A stretch of 64,000 nt of DNA. Origin: Pseudomonas sp. KUIN-1. GTDB taxonomy: Bacteria > Pseudomonadota > Gammaproteobacteria > Pseudomonadales > Pseudomonadaceae. The notes under the pieces are model-generated. The model was not told where the DNA came from. It made no database searches and was given only the letters and a program-made list of their open reading frames with translations. A program made the position numbers and the translations under genes. Shown here piece by piece: positions 1 to 9,693 of the stretch; within the stretch, counting starts at the first letter, position 1, and every line of letters begins with the position of its first letter. The stretch spans positions 1,612,001-1,676,000 of the forward strand of contig NZ_AP020337.1 in assembly GCF_009176725.1 (NCBI RefSeq). Reading direction: 5' to 3'.

Positions 1-55
1 GCGCGGAGAAATGCCAAAACAGGGGTAGGCGCGCGCTCACTGCTGTGGAATAATA

Positions 56-71
56 CTGTCTACTTATACAG
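56..71 (+). promoter_or_regulatory. LexA (SOS) box upstream of recA
   Basis: The 16-base palindrome CTGTCTACTTATACAG matches the gamma-proteobacterial LexA operator pattern CTGT-N8-ACAG exactly in both half-sites. It lies 50 bases before the recA start codon, where an operator overlapping the promoter is expected. It predicts LexA repression of recA and probably of the downstream recX. Confidence 0.9.
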
Positions 72-121
72 GTGTTGTGGCCATCAAGGCCCTAATTGAA
101 TTTGATTACGTGAGGACTTCA

Positions 122-1186
<1,065 letters not shown>

Positions 1187-1191
1187 TAGCC

Positions 1192-1659
1192 ATGCCTGCC
1201 GTACTCGATACACCTGTCGCCGTCAGGCGCACTGCAATGGACCTGCTCGCACGTCGCGAGCACGGTCGAGTCGAGCTGACGCGTAAACTGCGTCAGCGCG
1301 GCGCTCCCCCCGAGCTTATCGATGCCGCCCTTGATCGCCTGGTCGAGGAAGGTCTGCTCTCTGAATCCCGCTACCTTGAAAGCTTCGTGTCTTACCGGGC
1401 ACGTTCGGGCTACGGTCCTGTTCGTATTCGCGAAGAGCTTGGTCAGCGTGGCTTGCAACGTGCCGACATTGAGCAGGCGCTCAGGGACTGCGGTATTGAT
1501 TGGCAGGAGAAGCTTTACGAGCTTTGGCAGCGCAAGTTTGCCGGTGCTCTGCCTGTCGATGCGCGCGAGCGAGCCAAACAGGGGCGTTTTTTGAGTTATC
1601 GAGGCTATCCGCTGGAAATGATCGGCCGCTTGTTAAGCGGCCGTGGCGGAGATGACTGA
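1192..1659 (+). CDS. recX: RecX, regulator of RecA
   Basis: RecX binds RecA filaments and limits their extension and co-protease activity. The 155-residue product shows the RecX pattern of short tandem three-helix units: [16 protein letters not shown] near the N-terminus, [17 protein letters not shown] in the middle and [18 protein letters not shown] at the C-terminus. It starts 5 bases after the recA stop, the usual recA-recX arrangement, so SOS induction from the LexA box probably covers both genes. Length is typical for Pseudomonas RecX. Confidence 0.95.
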
Positions 1660-1672
1660 TATATCGGGGCGT

Positions 1673-2785
1673 TTACTGTGGCGCCCGTTTCTGAGCTGCG
1701 TCCCTGGTCGCTGAAGCGTCTTCCCAGTTTTCCTGTTGGTTGATGTAATCCACCAGTTCACGAAGCCTGCCCTGATTGCGGCCTGTGAAGGTGAACGCCA
1801 GTCGTGTCAGGTGACTGAACTGCGCTTCATCGTGTTCTTCGCCCTGATAACTGTGCTGGTGAAAGTTTTCATTGATGCACAAGTCAGCGAACGCTTCCTG
1901 CATGTGCTCCAGAGCTTGCTCGCTCAGCGCATGATGCATACGGATCACGAACTTGTTTTTCAGCCAGCGGCTGGAATGGAAGTTGGCGTAAAACCGGTTG
2001 ATCTCTTGCACCGCTTCGTCGGCGCTGTAAACCAGCCTCATCAGCTTCATGTCGGCTGGCAGAATGTAGTGATTGTCCTGCAACTGGTGCTTGATGAAGT
2101 CCAGCGCACCTTGCCAGAAACTCCCGCCAGGCGTGTCCAGCAATACCACAGGCACCAACGGGCTTTTGCCGGTTTGTATCAACGTCAGCACTTCCAGGGC
2201 TTCGTCCAGAGTTCCGAAGCCGCCTGGGCATAGCACCAGCGCGTCGGCTTCCTTGACGAAGAACAGCTTGCGCGTGAAGAAGAAGTGGAAGGGCAGCAGG
2301 TTTTCGCTGCCCTCTACCGTCGGGTTGGCGTGCTGTTCGAAGGGCAGGGTAATGTTGAACCCGAGGCTGTGTTTCAAGCCTGCACCGGCATGGGCTGCCG
2401 CCATGATGCCGCCGCCTGCGCCGGTGATGACCATCATGTTGGAGCTGGCCAGTTTTTCTCCCAGCTCTCTGGCCTGGGCGTACAGCGGATGTTCCATTGG
2501 TGTACGAGCGGAGCCGAAGACAGTGACTTTGCGGCGGCCCTTGAAGCGCTCGAGCACCCGAAAGGCTTTGTCCAGTTCGCGCAGGGTCTGCAGCGTTATC
2601 TTGACGTCCCAGCGGTTACGGTCATCCTGGGCCATGCGCAACACGGTGAGCATCATGTCGCGGTACAGCGGAAGGTTTTTCGTGCCCGGAGCCACCTCAT
2701 TGATGTGCTCTTCAATCTTGCTGGTCAGGTCGAGACCGTCGCTTTGAAAGTGTCGGGATAGAAGATCGTCAGGTACATACGGCAT
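1673..2785 (-). CDS. LOG-family protein (Rossmann-fold nucleotide hydrolase type)
   Basis: This 370-residue protein belongs to the LOG / lysine-decarboxylase-like family. It shows the nucleotide-binding stretch TVFGSART, ITGAGGGIMAAAHAGA, and the signature PGGFGTLDEALEVLTLIQTG, the PGGxGTxxE phosphoribohydrolase motif. Family members cleave nucleoside 5'-monophosphates, and some activate cytokinins. This version has an extra N-terminal segment of about 85 residues and a C-terminal extension, so it is larger than the roughly 200-residue plant-type LOG enzymes and its substrate cannot be told. AGGAGG lies 12 bases before the ATG. It converges on recX with only 13 bases between stops. Confidence 0.85.
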   Translation of the reverse strand: MPYVPDDLLSRHFQSDGLDLTSKIEEHINEVAPGTKNLPLYRDMMLTVLRMAQDDRNRWDVKITLQTLRELDKAFRVLERFKGRRKVTVFGSARTPMEHPLYAQARELGEKLASSNMMVITGAGGGIMAAAHAGAGLKHSLGFNITLPFEQHANPTVEGSENLLPFHFFFTRKLFFVKEADALVLCPGGFGTLDEALEVLTLIQTGKSPLVPVVLLDTPGGSFWQGALDFIKHQLQDNHYILPADMKLMRLVYSADEAVQEINRFYANFHSSRWLKNKFVIRMHHALSEQALEHMQEAFADLCINENFHQHSYQGEEHDEAQFSHLTRLAFTFTGRNQGRLRELVDYINQQENWEDASATRDAAQKRAPQ

Positions 2786-2978
2786 TCGGGATTTTTCCTC
2801 CTGCAGGATCGATGGCCCGGTGGGGCGTGTTGAATCGATGATGTCCCGGTTTGCAGAGAAAGGCTACCCATTCCCTGTTCATTGCCAGGGTGGATTGGTT
2901 GCAGGATGTCTTGAGTACTGCTCGAATGACGCGCCTGAAGAACAGGCGCGCGGGGGGAGGCTACATGTCGGGCGTGGC

Positions 2979-3395
2979 TTATTGCTTGGGCTTTACAGTG
3001 CAGTCGGAAGCCTGAAAGGTCTGCGTCGCAACCGGGCGGTTGGTCTTGTACTCGGTGAACTGATACTTGAGTACGGCACCCTTGGTCATCAACTGGCGAA
3101 AACCATTGTTGTGGCACACGCTATTGCCCAACTGGTTGCGCATCACGTCCGGGTTGGCGCGCATCTGCTGAGCCTGGCCTTCACGAACGCTCAGGTGGTT
3201 GATCAGCTGGTTGCCGCTGACGGTATAGCCCTGATCGAGGATGTCTTCGTTGATCGCTCTCGGCGTGCCGACACTGCTTTCCTTAGCGACTTTTTCCAGC
3301 ATCTTGCTGAGTTCGAACTCCTGTTTCGACGCCGCCTGGGCGCACAGTGGAGTAACGAGCAAAAGCGTAAGGGTGGGTACGATAAGGCGCAGCAT
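2979..3395 (-). CDS. Small exported protein of the quorum-sensing-regulated virulence factor family (PA3611-like)
   Basis: The 138-residue product opens with a cleavable signal peptide, MLRLIVPTLTLLLVTPLCAQ, ending near AQA|AS. The mature part is about 115 residues with two cysteines (in NSVCHNN and ASDCTV) that could form a disulfide. It resembles the Pseudomonas PA3611 family, annotated as quorum-sensing-regulated virulence factor; this assignment is from memory of sequence and of the recA-region gene order. The ribosome site CAGGAG precedes the ATG. Its biochemical role is unknown. Confidence 0.7.
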   Translation of the reverse strand: MLRLIVPTLTLLLVTPLCAQAASKQEFELSKMLEKVAKESSVGTPRAINEDILDQGYTVSGNQLINHLSVREGQAQQMRANPDVMRNQLGNSVCHNNGFRQLMTKGAVLKYQFTEYKTNRPVATQTFQASDCTVKPKQ

Positions 3396-3650
3396 TAAAC
3401 TCTCCTGATTAAGTCACTGGCCGTTGGACCAGCGACTTCAAAGTGCGTTCCGGGCAGCCCACCGATAGCGCGGGGGTGCTGTGGCGCAGCAGTATAGAGC
3501 AGGAGTCTTCCTCGGGCCTAGACTCTGGACGAAAAGAGGCTGCCGTACCGAAAGCGCGTTGAAGTGCCGGGGCTCTGATAAACTGCGCGCACTTTAGTCC
3601 TGCCGAGTCTTTGTGGTGTCGATGTATCTCCCCCGCAGGTGTGTCCTGTA

Positions 3651-4361
3651 ATGAGCCATGCCGTGTCCCGCCTGCGCGATGAGCGTCTGGCCCGCAGTAC
3701 CAGGCCTTTTATTGCCCGAGGCTCGCGCGCGCCGCGCTGCCCGGAATGCCGGGTGATCTCCAGCTATTGTCTGTGCGAATGGCGACCCAGCGTCGCTGCA
3801 GACTCAGGCATCTGCCTGCTGATGTATGACACCGAGCCCTTGAAGCCGACCAACACTGGTTGGCTGATCGCCGATGTCATCCAGGACACTCATGCCTTCC
3901 TCTGGTCGCGGATAGAGGTCGATGAGCAATTGCTCGCCTTGCTGGACGACCCGCAGTGGCAGCCCTACATCGTCTTTCCCGGAGAATTTGTCGCCGAGGA
4001 GCGCGTGGTCAACAGGGTCTCGCGCCTGGATGGCAAGCGCCCGCTGTTCATTCTGCTGGATGCCACCTGGACCGAAGCACGCAAGATGTTTCGCAAGAGC
4101 CCGTATCTGGAGCGGTTTCCGGTCTTGAGTCTGGAGCCCGAGCAGATCTCGCGTTACCGTTTGCGTCGATCGAGGCGTGACGATCACTTCTGCACGGCGG
4201 AAGTGGCCGCCCTGTGTCTGGAACTGGCCGGTGACGCCAGTGCCAGCGGAGTGCTGGATGCTTATCTGGACGTGTTCAGCGCTCATTACCTGGGCGCCAA
4301 GTACCAGAACCCGATCGATCCCGACGACGCGGCGCATACCCACTTGAAGGCGTTCATTTGA
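3651..4361 (+). CDS. DTW-domain tRNA-uridine aminocarboxypropyltransferase (TapT-like)
   Basis: DTW-domain proteins transfer the 3-amino-3-carboxypropyl group of S-adenosylmethionine to a tRNA uridine (acp3U; E. coli TapT/YfiP). The 236-residue protein has the N-terminal zinc-type motif CPECRVISSYCLC, the GLI-like stretch NTGWLIADV, and the DTW core DATWTEARKMFRKSPYL. The later segment DDHFCTAEVAALCLELAG is also typical. A GTG at 3639 is an alternative start four codons upstream, but the ATG gives the usual N-terminus. No clear operon partner. Confidence 0.85.
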   Translation: MSHAVSRLRDERLARSTRPFIARGSRAPRCPECRVISSYCLCEWRPSVAADSGICLLMYDTEPLKPTNTGWLIADVIQDTHAFLWSRIEVDEQLLALLDDPQWQPYIVFPGEFVAEERVVNRVSRLDGKRPLFILLDATWTEARKMFRKSPYLERFPVLSLEPEQISRYRLRRSRRDDHFCTAEVAALCLELAGDASASGVLDAYLDVFSAHYLGAKYQNPIDPDDAAHTHLKAFI

Positions 4362-4605
4362 AGGCTGTTCATAACCAGGGGCTGCCGAACTGCACGGGTT
4401 TGGCTAATTGCCATCTATGTTCCCGGGTATCGACGCTTCGCGCTTGACCGTCATGGCCATGCTGGGCATGCTTGGCGCCGCCTGGAAGCCGATTCATCTG
4501 GTCTGGCAGGGCACCGGGGCCCGCTTCGGGTTTCGCACTGTGCGTTCGCCAGCCTTGCTGGGCGGCCGAGTCTTCGGCCCCTCACTATAAAAACAGGATC
4601 ATTAC

Positions 4606-5253
4606 ATGACCTACGACATCCTGATCGCTGATGATCATCCCCTGTTTCGCAGTGCGCTGCATCAGGCGCTGAGCATTGGCCTGGGGCCTGACGCACGGCT
4701 GGTCGAGGCAGAAAGCATTGCCCAGCTTGAGTCGCGCCTGGGGGAGAAGGCTGATTGGGATCTGGTTCTGTTGGACCTGAACATGCCAGGGGCCTACGGC
4801 TTCTCCGGGCTGGTCCTGTTGCGTGGCCAGTACCCGCAGATACCGGTGGTGATGGTCTCGGCGCAGGAAGAAGCCTCCATCGTGGTGCGCTCCAGAGAGT
4901 TTGGTGCCAGCGGCTTCATTCCCAAATCCAGCTCGCTGGAAGTCATTCAGCAGGCGGTACGCACGGTGCTTGACGGTGACGTCTGGTGGCCGCCGCAGGT
5001 CAATGAAGTGATCAGTGTTTCAGACGAAGCAAAGGCTGCCAGCGCAGGCCTTGCCAGCCTGACGCCGCAGCAGTTTCGAGTGCTGACGATGGTCTGTGAA
5101 GGCTTGCTGAACAAGCAGATCGCTTCCGAACTCAGCGTGTCCGAAGCGACCATCAAGGCACATGTCACAGCGATTTTCCGCAAGCTTGGCGTACGCACGC
5201 GTACCCAGGCAGCATTGTTGTTACAGCAGCTTGAGTCCATTTCGTCCAGCTGA
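4606..5253 (+). CDS. erdR: LuxR-family response regulator (ErdR/CrbR-like)
   Basis: A two-domain response regulator of 215 residues. The receiver has the acidic pair near residue 9, the phospho-acceptor D57 in DLVLLDLNMPG and the conserved lysine in FIPKSSS. A LuxR-type helix-turn-helix follows (LTPQQFRVLTMVCEGLLNKQ, then IASELSVSEATIKAHV). In Pseudomonas the gene next to dgkA with this sequence is ErdR (CrbR), the partner of the sensor MxtR/CrbS in controlling acetate and ethanol use; that role is from family knowledge. No sensor kinase lies nearby, so it is an orphan in this window. Confidence 0.72.
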   Translation: MTYDILIADDHPLFRSALHQALSIGLGPDARLVEAESIAQLESRLGEKADWDLVLLDLNMPGAYGFSGLVLLRGQYPQIPVVMVSAQEEASIVVRSREFGASGFIPKSSSLEVIQQAVRTVLDGDVWWPPQVNEVISVSDEAKAASAGLASLTPQQFRVLTMVCEGLLNKQIASELSVSEATIKAHVTAIFRKLGVRTRTQAALLLQQLESISSS

Positions 5254-5336
5254 CGGCTTTCAGGTTGCGAGCATTCACGCTTTTTTGACCTTTATTGCCT
5301 TAGCTTTCCTCATCTTTTTTACACAGCAGCCTCTCT

Positions 5337-5702
5337 ATGTCGCCCTTCAAAGGCCAAACCGGTCTGAAACGTATTCTTAATGCCGCGGGTTATTCACTGG
5401 ACGGTTTGTGCGCAGCCTTCAAAGGTGAAGCGGCTTTCCGCCAGTTGGTACTGCTCAACGTGGTCCTGGTCCCGCTGTCGTTTTTCCTGCACGTCAGCAA
5501 GGGCGAGCATGCCCTGCTGGTTGCCGTGTGCCTGCTGGCGCTGATCGTGGAGCTGCTCAATTCGGCCGTAGAGGCGGCCATTGACCGCATCTCGCTGGAC
5601 CTGCACCCGCTGTCCAAGAACGCCAAGGACATGGGCAGTGCTGCCCAGTTCATCGCCCTGAGCATGATTGGTCTGGTGTGGGCGATCATTCTGCTGGGCT
5701 GA
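5337..5702 (+). CDS. dgkA: Diacylglycerol kinase, membrane type
   Basis: DgkA phosphorylates diacylglycerol to phosphatidic acid, recycling lipid released by periplasmic glucan synthesis. The 121-residue protein has three predicted membrane helices. The family signature is visible in VELLNSAVEAAIDRIS, with the catalytic glutamates, followed by HPLSKNAKDMGSAAQF. Length matches E. coli DgkA. It sits 83 bases after the response-regulator gene on the same strand. Confidence 0.95.
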   Translation: MSPFKGQTGLKRILNAAGYSLDGLCAAFKGEAAFRQLVLLNVVLVPLSFFLHVSKGEHALLVAVCLLALIVELLNSAVEAAIDRISLDLHPLSKNAKDMGSAAQFIALSMIGLVWAIILLG

Positions 5703-5720
5703 CGCCTTTGGTACAGATCG

Positions 5721-6647
5721 TCAATACAGGCTGGGCAGCACGATCTCGTCGCTGCGCTGCACCCCTGCGGTGAATGCGCGACACAGTTCGAGAAACTCGC
5801 GCATGGCCGAGGTCTGGTATTTCTGTTTGTGCCAGATGAAGTAGAACTGCCTGGCCAGGTCCAGCTCGGGCGTAGCCAGTTCGACCAGATTGCCGCGACG
5901 AAAGGCATCACGCAGCGCCAGTCTGGAAATGCAGCCAATGCCCAGCCCGGATTCGACTGCGCGTTTGATGGCTTCGGTGTGCTCAAGCTCCAGTCGGACA
6001 TTCAGCCCGTTACGGTGATGACGCATCGCCTGATCGAACGTCAGGCGTGTGCCTGAGCCCTGTTCCCGAAGTATCCAGGCTTCATGGGTCAGCTCTTCCA
6101 GGGTTACCTGGGCGCGCTTGGCCAGCGGATGCTGCGGGGCGCAGAACACCACAAGTTCGTCTTCGACCCAGGATTGCACTTCGATGTCCGGGTGGCTGCA
6201 ATCGCCTTCGATGAGGCCCAGATCGATCTCGTAGTGCGCAACCTGTTGCACGATATGCGCCGTGTTCTGGACATGTAGCTTGACCTGGCTTTCCGGATGG
6301 CGCTGCATGTAGCCGCCGATCAGCAGGGTCGCCAGGTAATTGCCGATCGTCAGCGTCGCCCCGACCGCCAGTGAACCGAAGCCTGATTTGCCGTTGAGCA
6401 GGTCTTCGATTTCCTTGGCCTGATCGAGCAGCGCGACGGCTTGGGGCAGCAATTGTCTGCCGGTGGCGTTGAGGCTGAGGCGCTTGCCGGCACGGTCAAA
6501 TAGCTGGCAGCTCGATTGGCGCTCCAGCTCGGTGATGGAGGTGCTGGCAGCCGACTGCGAAAGCGAAAGCAGTACTGCGGCTTTGGAGACGCTTTCCTGC
6601 CGGGCGACGGCCACAAATACCTGGAGCTGACGGAGAGTAAATCGCAT
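5721..6647 (-). CDS. finR: LysR-family regulator FinR
   Basis: A 308-residue LysR-type regulator: N-terminal winged helix-turn-helix (MRFTLRQLQVFVAVARQESV, then AAVLLSLSQSAASTSITELE) and a substrate-binding-like effector domain. It is divergent from fpr with a 123-base gap. In Pseudomonas this arrangement identifies FinR, which activates fpr under superoxide and other stress. The gene converges on dgkA, with 18 bases between the stops. Identification rests on gene context plus LysR architecture, and the specific name is an inference. Confidence 0.82.
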   Translation of the reverse strand: MRFTLRQLQVFVAVARQESVSKAAVLLSLSQSAASTSITELERQSSCQLFDRAGKRLSLNATGRQLLPQAVALLDQAKEIEDLLNGKSGFGSLAVGATLTIGNYLATLLIGGYMQRHPESQVKLHVQNTAHIVQQVAHYEIDLGLIEGDCSHPDIEVQSWVEDELVVFCAPQHPLAKRAQVTLEELTHEAWILREQGSGTRLTFDQAMRHHRNGLNVRLELEHTEAIKRAVESGLGIGCISRLALRDAFRRGNLVELATPELDLARQFYFIWHKQKYQTSAMREFLELCRAFTAGVQRSDEIVLPSLY

Positions 6648-6770
6648 ATCTATATAACCGATAACCTATATCTTGATAATTCATTTAACAGATATTGTGT
6701 CTGCCACTAGAATGTCGCGCAATAGCGCAGTGCTTCTGCGCGCACTATTTTTTCAGGAGTCCTCACGTAC

Positions 6771-7550
6771 ATGAGCAACATGAACCACGAGCGTGTCCTC
6801 AGCGTCCACCACTGGAACGACACCCTCTTCAGTTTCAAGTGCACCCGCGACCCTGGTTTGCGTTTCGAGAACGGTCAGTTCGTGATGATCGGTCTGCAGC
6901 AGCCAAACGGTCGCCCGCTCATGCGCGCCTATTCGATTGCCAGCCCGAACTGGGAAGAGCATCTGGAGTTCTTCAGCATCAAGGTGCCTGACGGCCCGCT
7001 GACTTCCCAGCTGCAGCACCTCAAGGAAGGCGACGAGATCATCATCAGCAAGAAGCCTACGGGTACGCTGGTGCTGGACGATCTCAAGCCAGGCAAGCAT
7101 CTTTACCTGCTGAGCACCGGTACCGGCCTTGCGCCGTTCATGAGTGTCATCCAGGATCCCGAAACCTACGAGCGTTTCGAGAAGGTCATCCTCTGCCACG
7201 GCGTGCGTTACGTGAACGAAGTCGCCTATCGCGAATTCATCACCGAGCACCTGCCGCAGAATGAATTCTTCGGTGAAGCGCTGCGTGACAAACTCATCTA
7301 CTACCCGACGGTCACCCGCGAGCCTTTCGAGAACGAAGGTCGTCTGACTGACCTGATGCGCAGTGGCAAGCTGTTCAGCGACATCGGCCTGCCGCCGATC
7401 AACCCGCAGGACGACCGTGCCATGTTGTGCGGCAGCCCGAGCATGCTCGACGAGACCAGCGAAGTGCTCAACAGCTTCGGCCTGACCGTTTCGCCGCGTA
7501 TGCGTGAGCCGGGCGACTATCTGATCGAGCGTGCGTTCGTCGAGAAGTAA
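6771..7550 (+). CDS. fpr: Ferredoxin/flavodoxin-NADP+ reductase
   Basis: Fpr passes electrons between NADPH and ferredoxin or flavodoxin and supports iron-sulfur repair under oxidative stress. The 259-residue protein has the FAD-binding motif RAYSIASPNWEEHLEFFS, the NADP-binding STGTGLAPFMS, and the C-terminus DYLIERAFVEK characteristic of subclass I bacterial Fpr. A CAGGAG ribosome site lies upstream of the ATG. It is transcribed away from finR, its probable activator, and ends in a strong hairpin terminator. Confidence 0.96.
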   Translation: MSNMNHERVLSVHHWNDTLFSFKCTRDPGLRFENGQFVMIGLQQPNGRPLMRAYSIASPNWEEHLEFFSIKVPDGPLTSQLQHLKEGDEIIISKKPTGTLVLDDLKPGKHLYLLSTGTGLAPFMSVIQDPETYERFEKVILCHGVRYVNEVAYREFITEHLPQNEFFGEALRDKLIYYPTVTREPFENEGRLTDLMRSGKLFSDIGLPPINPQDDRAMLCGSPSMLDETSEVLNSFGLTVSPRMREPGDYLIERAFVEK

Positions 7551-7564
7551 GCCGGCTGCACAAG

Positions 7565-7600
7565 ACCCGCCTCTTCCTTGAGTGGATCAGGCGGGTTTTT
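7565..7600 (+). terminator. Rho-independent terminator of fpr
   Basis: The arms ACCCGCCT (7565-7572) and AGGCGGGT (7589-7596) pair perfectly and are followed by a T run. It lies 15 bases after the fpr stop. Confidence 0.9.
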
Positions 7601-7646
7601 GTTGTGCGGGATTTGTTGCCTCGATCAGTTCAGATCAGCAGCAGCC

Positions 7647-8339
7647 TCAGGCGAGCAGCACTTCAAGCACGCAAATCACGCCGGCCTGCGGGTAGTGCCA
7701 GCGCACGTCCAGATCCCAGAACTGAGCACCATAGCGACGTTCCGGCGTGGGCAGCTGATAGGCCGGGCGCGGGTCCTGGGCCAGGCACTGCTCGATCAGT
7801 TCGACCAGCGGCTCGTTCAGGCGCAACGCGTGTTCACGAGCCTGTTGCAGCGCGGCCTCCTGCCAGCGCACCGGTATCAGGTCTGGCGCAGCACTGGCGA
7901 TGTGGTTGGTCGCGTCGGCGATTGCGTCGGCGTAGGGCACATAGGGCTTGATGTCCAGCACCGGCGTGCCATCCAGCAGGTCGATGCCGGACAGCCAGAG
8001 TCGCCCGGGCTCGACCTTGTCCAGCTTGACCACCGACTGGCCGATGCCATTGGGGCGATGGGTTGCGCGGGTAGCGAACACGCCCATCGACTGGTTGCCA
8101 CCCAGGCGCGGCGGGCGCACCTTCAGGCGTGGCTTGTCTTCCAGTGTCAGGTGGAACAGAAACAGCAGCCAGACGTGACTGACCTGTTCCAGCCCCTGAA
8201 CCGCTTCACCCTGATCGAAAGGTGGCACCAGCTCCAGCACGCCGCGTGCCGCCGGTGCCAGCTGTGGCTGGCGCGGGATGGCGAACTTCTCCTTGAAGCA
8301 GGAGCGCACGAAGCCGACAGGGGAGACGTTGTAGCTCAT
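7647..8339 (-). CDS. trmO: tRNA (t6A37) N6-methyltransferase TrmO
   Basis: TrmO (formerly TsaA/YaeB) methylates N6-threonylcarbamoyladenosine at position 37 of some tRNAs, using S-adenosylmethionine bound to a beta-barrel fold. The product has the family stretches HVWLLFLFHL, GVFATRATHRPNGIGQSVVK and DLLDGTPVLDIKPYVPYAD. The ATG at 8339 gives a normal N-terminus (MSYNVSPVGFVRS). A GTG six codons further upstream would overlap the preceding gene. It follows the DUF1456 gene by 10 bases on the same strand. Confidence 0.9.
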   Translation of the reverse strand: MSYNVSPVGFVRSCFKEKFAIPRQPQLAPAARGVLELVPPFDQGEAVQGLEQVSHVWLLFLFHLTLEDKPRLKVRPPRLGGNQSMGVFATRATHRPNGIGQSVVKLDKVEPGRLWLSGIDLLDGTPVLDIKPYVPYADAIADATNHIASAAPDLIPVRWQEAALQQAREHALRLNEPLVELIEQCLAQDPRPAYQLPTPERRYGAQFWDLDVRWHYPQAGVICVLEVLLA

Positions 8340-8349
8340 CGGGACCGAT

Positions 8350-8811
8350 TCAGCCACGCACGCGCAGGGTCAGGCCCTTGAGGAAATTGCGCAGCAGTTG
8401 ATCGCCACAGGCGCGGTAGTTGGTGTGTCCGACCTTGCGGAACAGGGCGCTCAGTTCTGGTTTGGAAACCGGGAAGTCGACTGATTTGAGGATGGCGTGC
8501 ATGTCGTCTTCTTTCAGTTCGAACGCCACGCGCAGTTTTTTCAGGACGATATTGTTGGTGATCGGCAAATCGATCGCCTGTGGCGGACGGCTGTCGTCCT
8601 TGCCACGCTTGAAGTAGACCAGGCCATCGAGGAAGTGCGCCATGATTTCATCGCTGCAATCCAGATAGCCTTCTTCTTCCTCTTTTTTCATGAAAGCGAT
8701 GACATCGCTCTTCGACACTTCAAAACCGGTCAGTGCGGTGATCTCGACAATCTTGCTGTCGCTGATATCGAGCATGTAGCGCACGCTGCGCAGTACATCG
8801 TTGTTCATCAT
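8350..8811 (-). CDS. DUF1456 family protein (YehS-like)
   Basis: A 153-residue protein made of two tandem DUF1456 repeats: NNDVLRSVRYMLDISDSKIV at the N-terminus and TNNIVLKKLRVAFELKEDDM in the middle, each followed by a helical segment. The C-terminal CGDQLLRNFLKGL is also typical. It matches E. coli YehS, whose function is not established. The start is placed at the ATG of 8811 (a second ATG is at 8808), because residues encoded further upstream are not part of the family. Directly upstream of trmO. Confidence 0.85.
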   Translation of the reverse strand: MMNNDVLRSVRYMLDISDSKIVEITALTGFEVSKSDVIAFMKKEEEEGYLDCSDEIMAHFLDGLVYFKRGKDDSRPPQAIDLPITNNIVLKKLRVAFELKEDDMHAILKSVDFPVSKPELSALFRKVGHTNYRACGDQLLRNFLKGLTLRVRG

Positions 8812-8890
8812 GAGGCGTGTTTCCTGATAAGTCGTAGGGCAGCGCATGACGGTGGTCATGCGCGCTGTAATAAGGTGGGTGGCGCGAGGG

Positions 8891-9601
8891 TCAGAATTTT
8901 TCCTTGGCCGTCATGTAGCGCCACTGGCCCTCGGGCAGTTTGCCCATGGATACGCCGCCGATGCGGATGCGGCGAATGGCGACGATCTTCAGGCCGACGG
9001 CCTCGCACAGCAGGGCGATGATGCCGGGCTGCGGGTTTTTCATTGCAAAGCGCAGGCGGTTCTCGTTCTGCCAGCTGGCTTTCACGGCTGGCAGCTCCTT
9101 GCCTTTGTAGGTCAGGCCGTGGTTCAGCCGATTGAGGCCGTGAGCAACCATCTCGCCCGAGATTTCCACCACGTATTCCTGCTCGATTTTGCTGCGGTCA
9201 TCGGTGAGCTTGCGCAGGATTTTCCAGTCCTGGCTGAATACCATCAAGCCGCTGGCGTTGGCCTGCAGGCTTGAAATCGCCTCAAGGCGCATGAAATGGC
9301 CCTTGAGCGGACGCTTGCTGTAGCTGTGCTCTACGGAGAGCGTACCCGGCGTGATCATCTGCAACGCTTCTTCGGCGCTTGCCGAGGCGGGTTTGTGCAG
9401 GATGATCGTCACCGGCTCGGGCGAGTCGGCCTTGGCGTCCGGGCTGAGCTCGATTTTCTGGGTGCTGACCTTGAAGTGCGGTTCTTCGATGACCTCGCCG
9501 TCCACAGTGACCCAGCCACCCTCGATAAACAGTTCGGCCTCCCGGCGGGAGCAACCGACCAGCTCGATAAGGCGTTTGGAAAGGCGAATGGGGTCTGTCA
9601 T
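8891..9601 (-). CDS. RsuA/RluB-family pseudouridine synthase homologue lacking the catalytic aspartate
   Basis: An N-terminal S4 RNA-binding domain (SKRLIELVGCSRREAELFIE, then GGWVTVDGE) precedes an RsuA/RluF-like synthase domain (HGLTYKGKELPAVKASW and a C-terminal GLKIVAIRRIRIGGVSMGKL). Length, 236 residues, is normal for the family. Family enzymes carry the motif RLDxxTxGL with catalytic Asp; the aligned segment here reads SLQANASGL, with Gln in place of Asp and Ser in place of Arg. The protein may bind RNA without isomerising uridine, or use another residue. Confidence 0.8.
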   Translation of the reverse strand: MTDPIRLSKRLIELVGCSRREAELFIEGGWVTVDGEVIEEPHFKVSTQKIELSPDAKADSPEPVTIILHKPASASAEEALQMITPGTLSVEHSYSKRPLKGHFMRLEAISSLQANASGLMVFSQDWKILRKLTDDRSKIEQEYVVEISGEMVAHGLNRLNHGLTYKGKELPAVKASWQNENRLRFAMKNPQPGIIALLCEAVGLKIVAIRRIRIGGVSMGKLPEGQWRYMTAKEKF

Positions 9602-9693
9602 GACAAAAAAGCCGTTTGCTAAAATAAAGTCGCCATTGTAACCGCCCGGCGACGGTTAATCGCGGCAACATTGCATTTGCGCTGCAATCGGTG

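Noticed and set aside
4408..4590. A 60-codon plus-strand frame between the DTW gene and the response regulator.
   Set aside because: No recognisable domain, and no clear ribosome site. Competing frames on the other strand are equally long. Left as intergenic.
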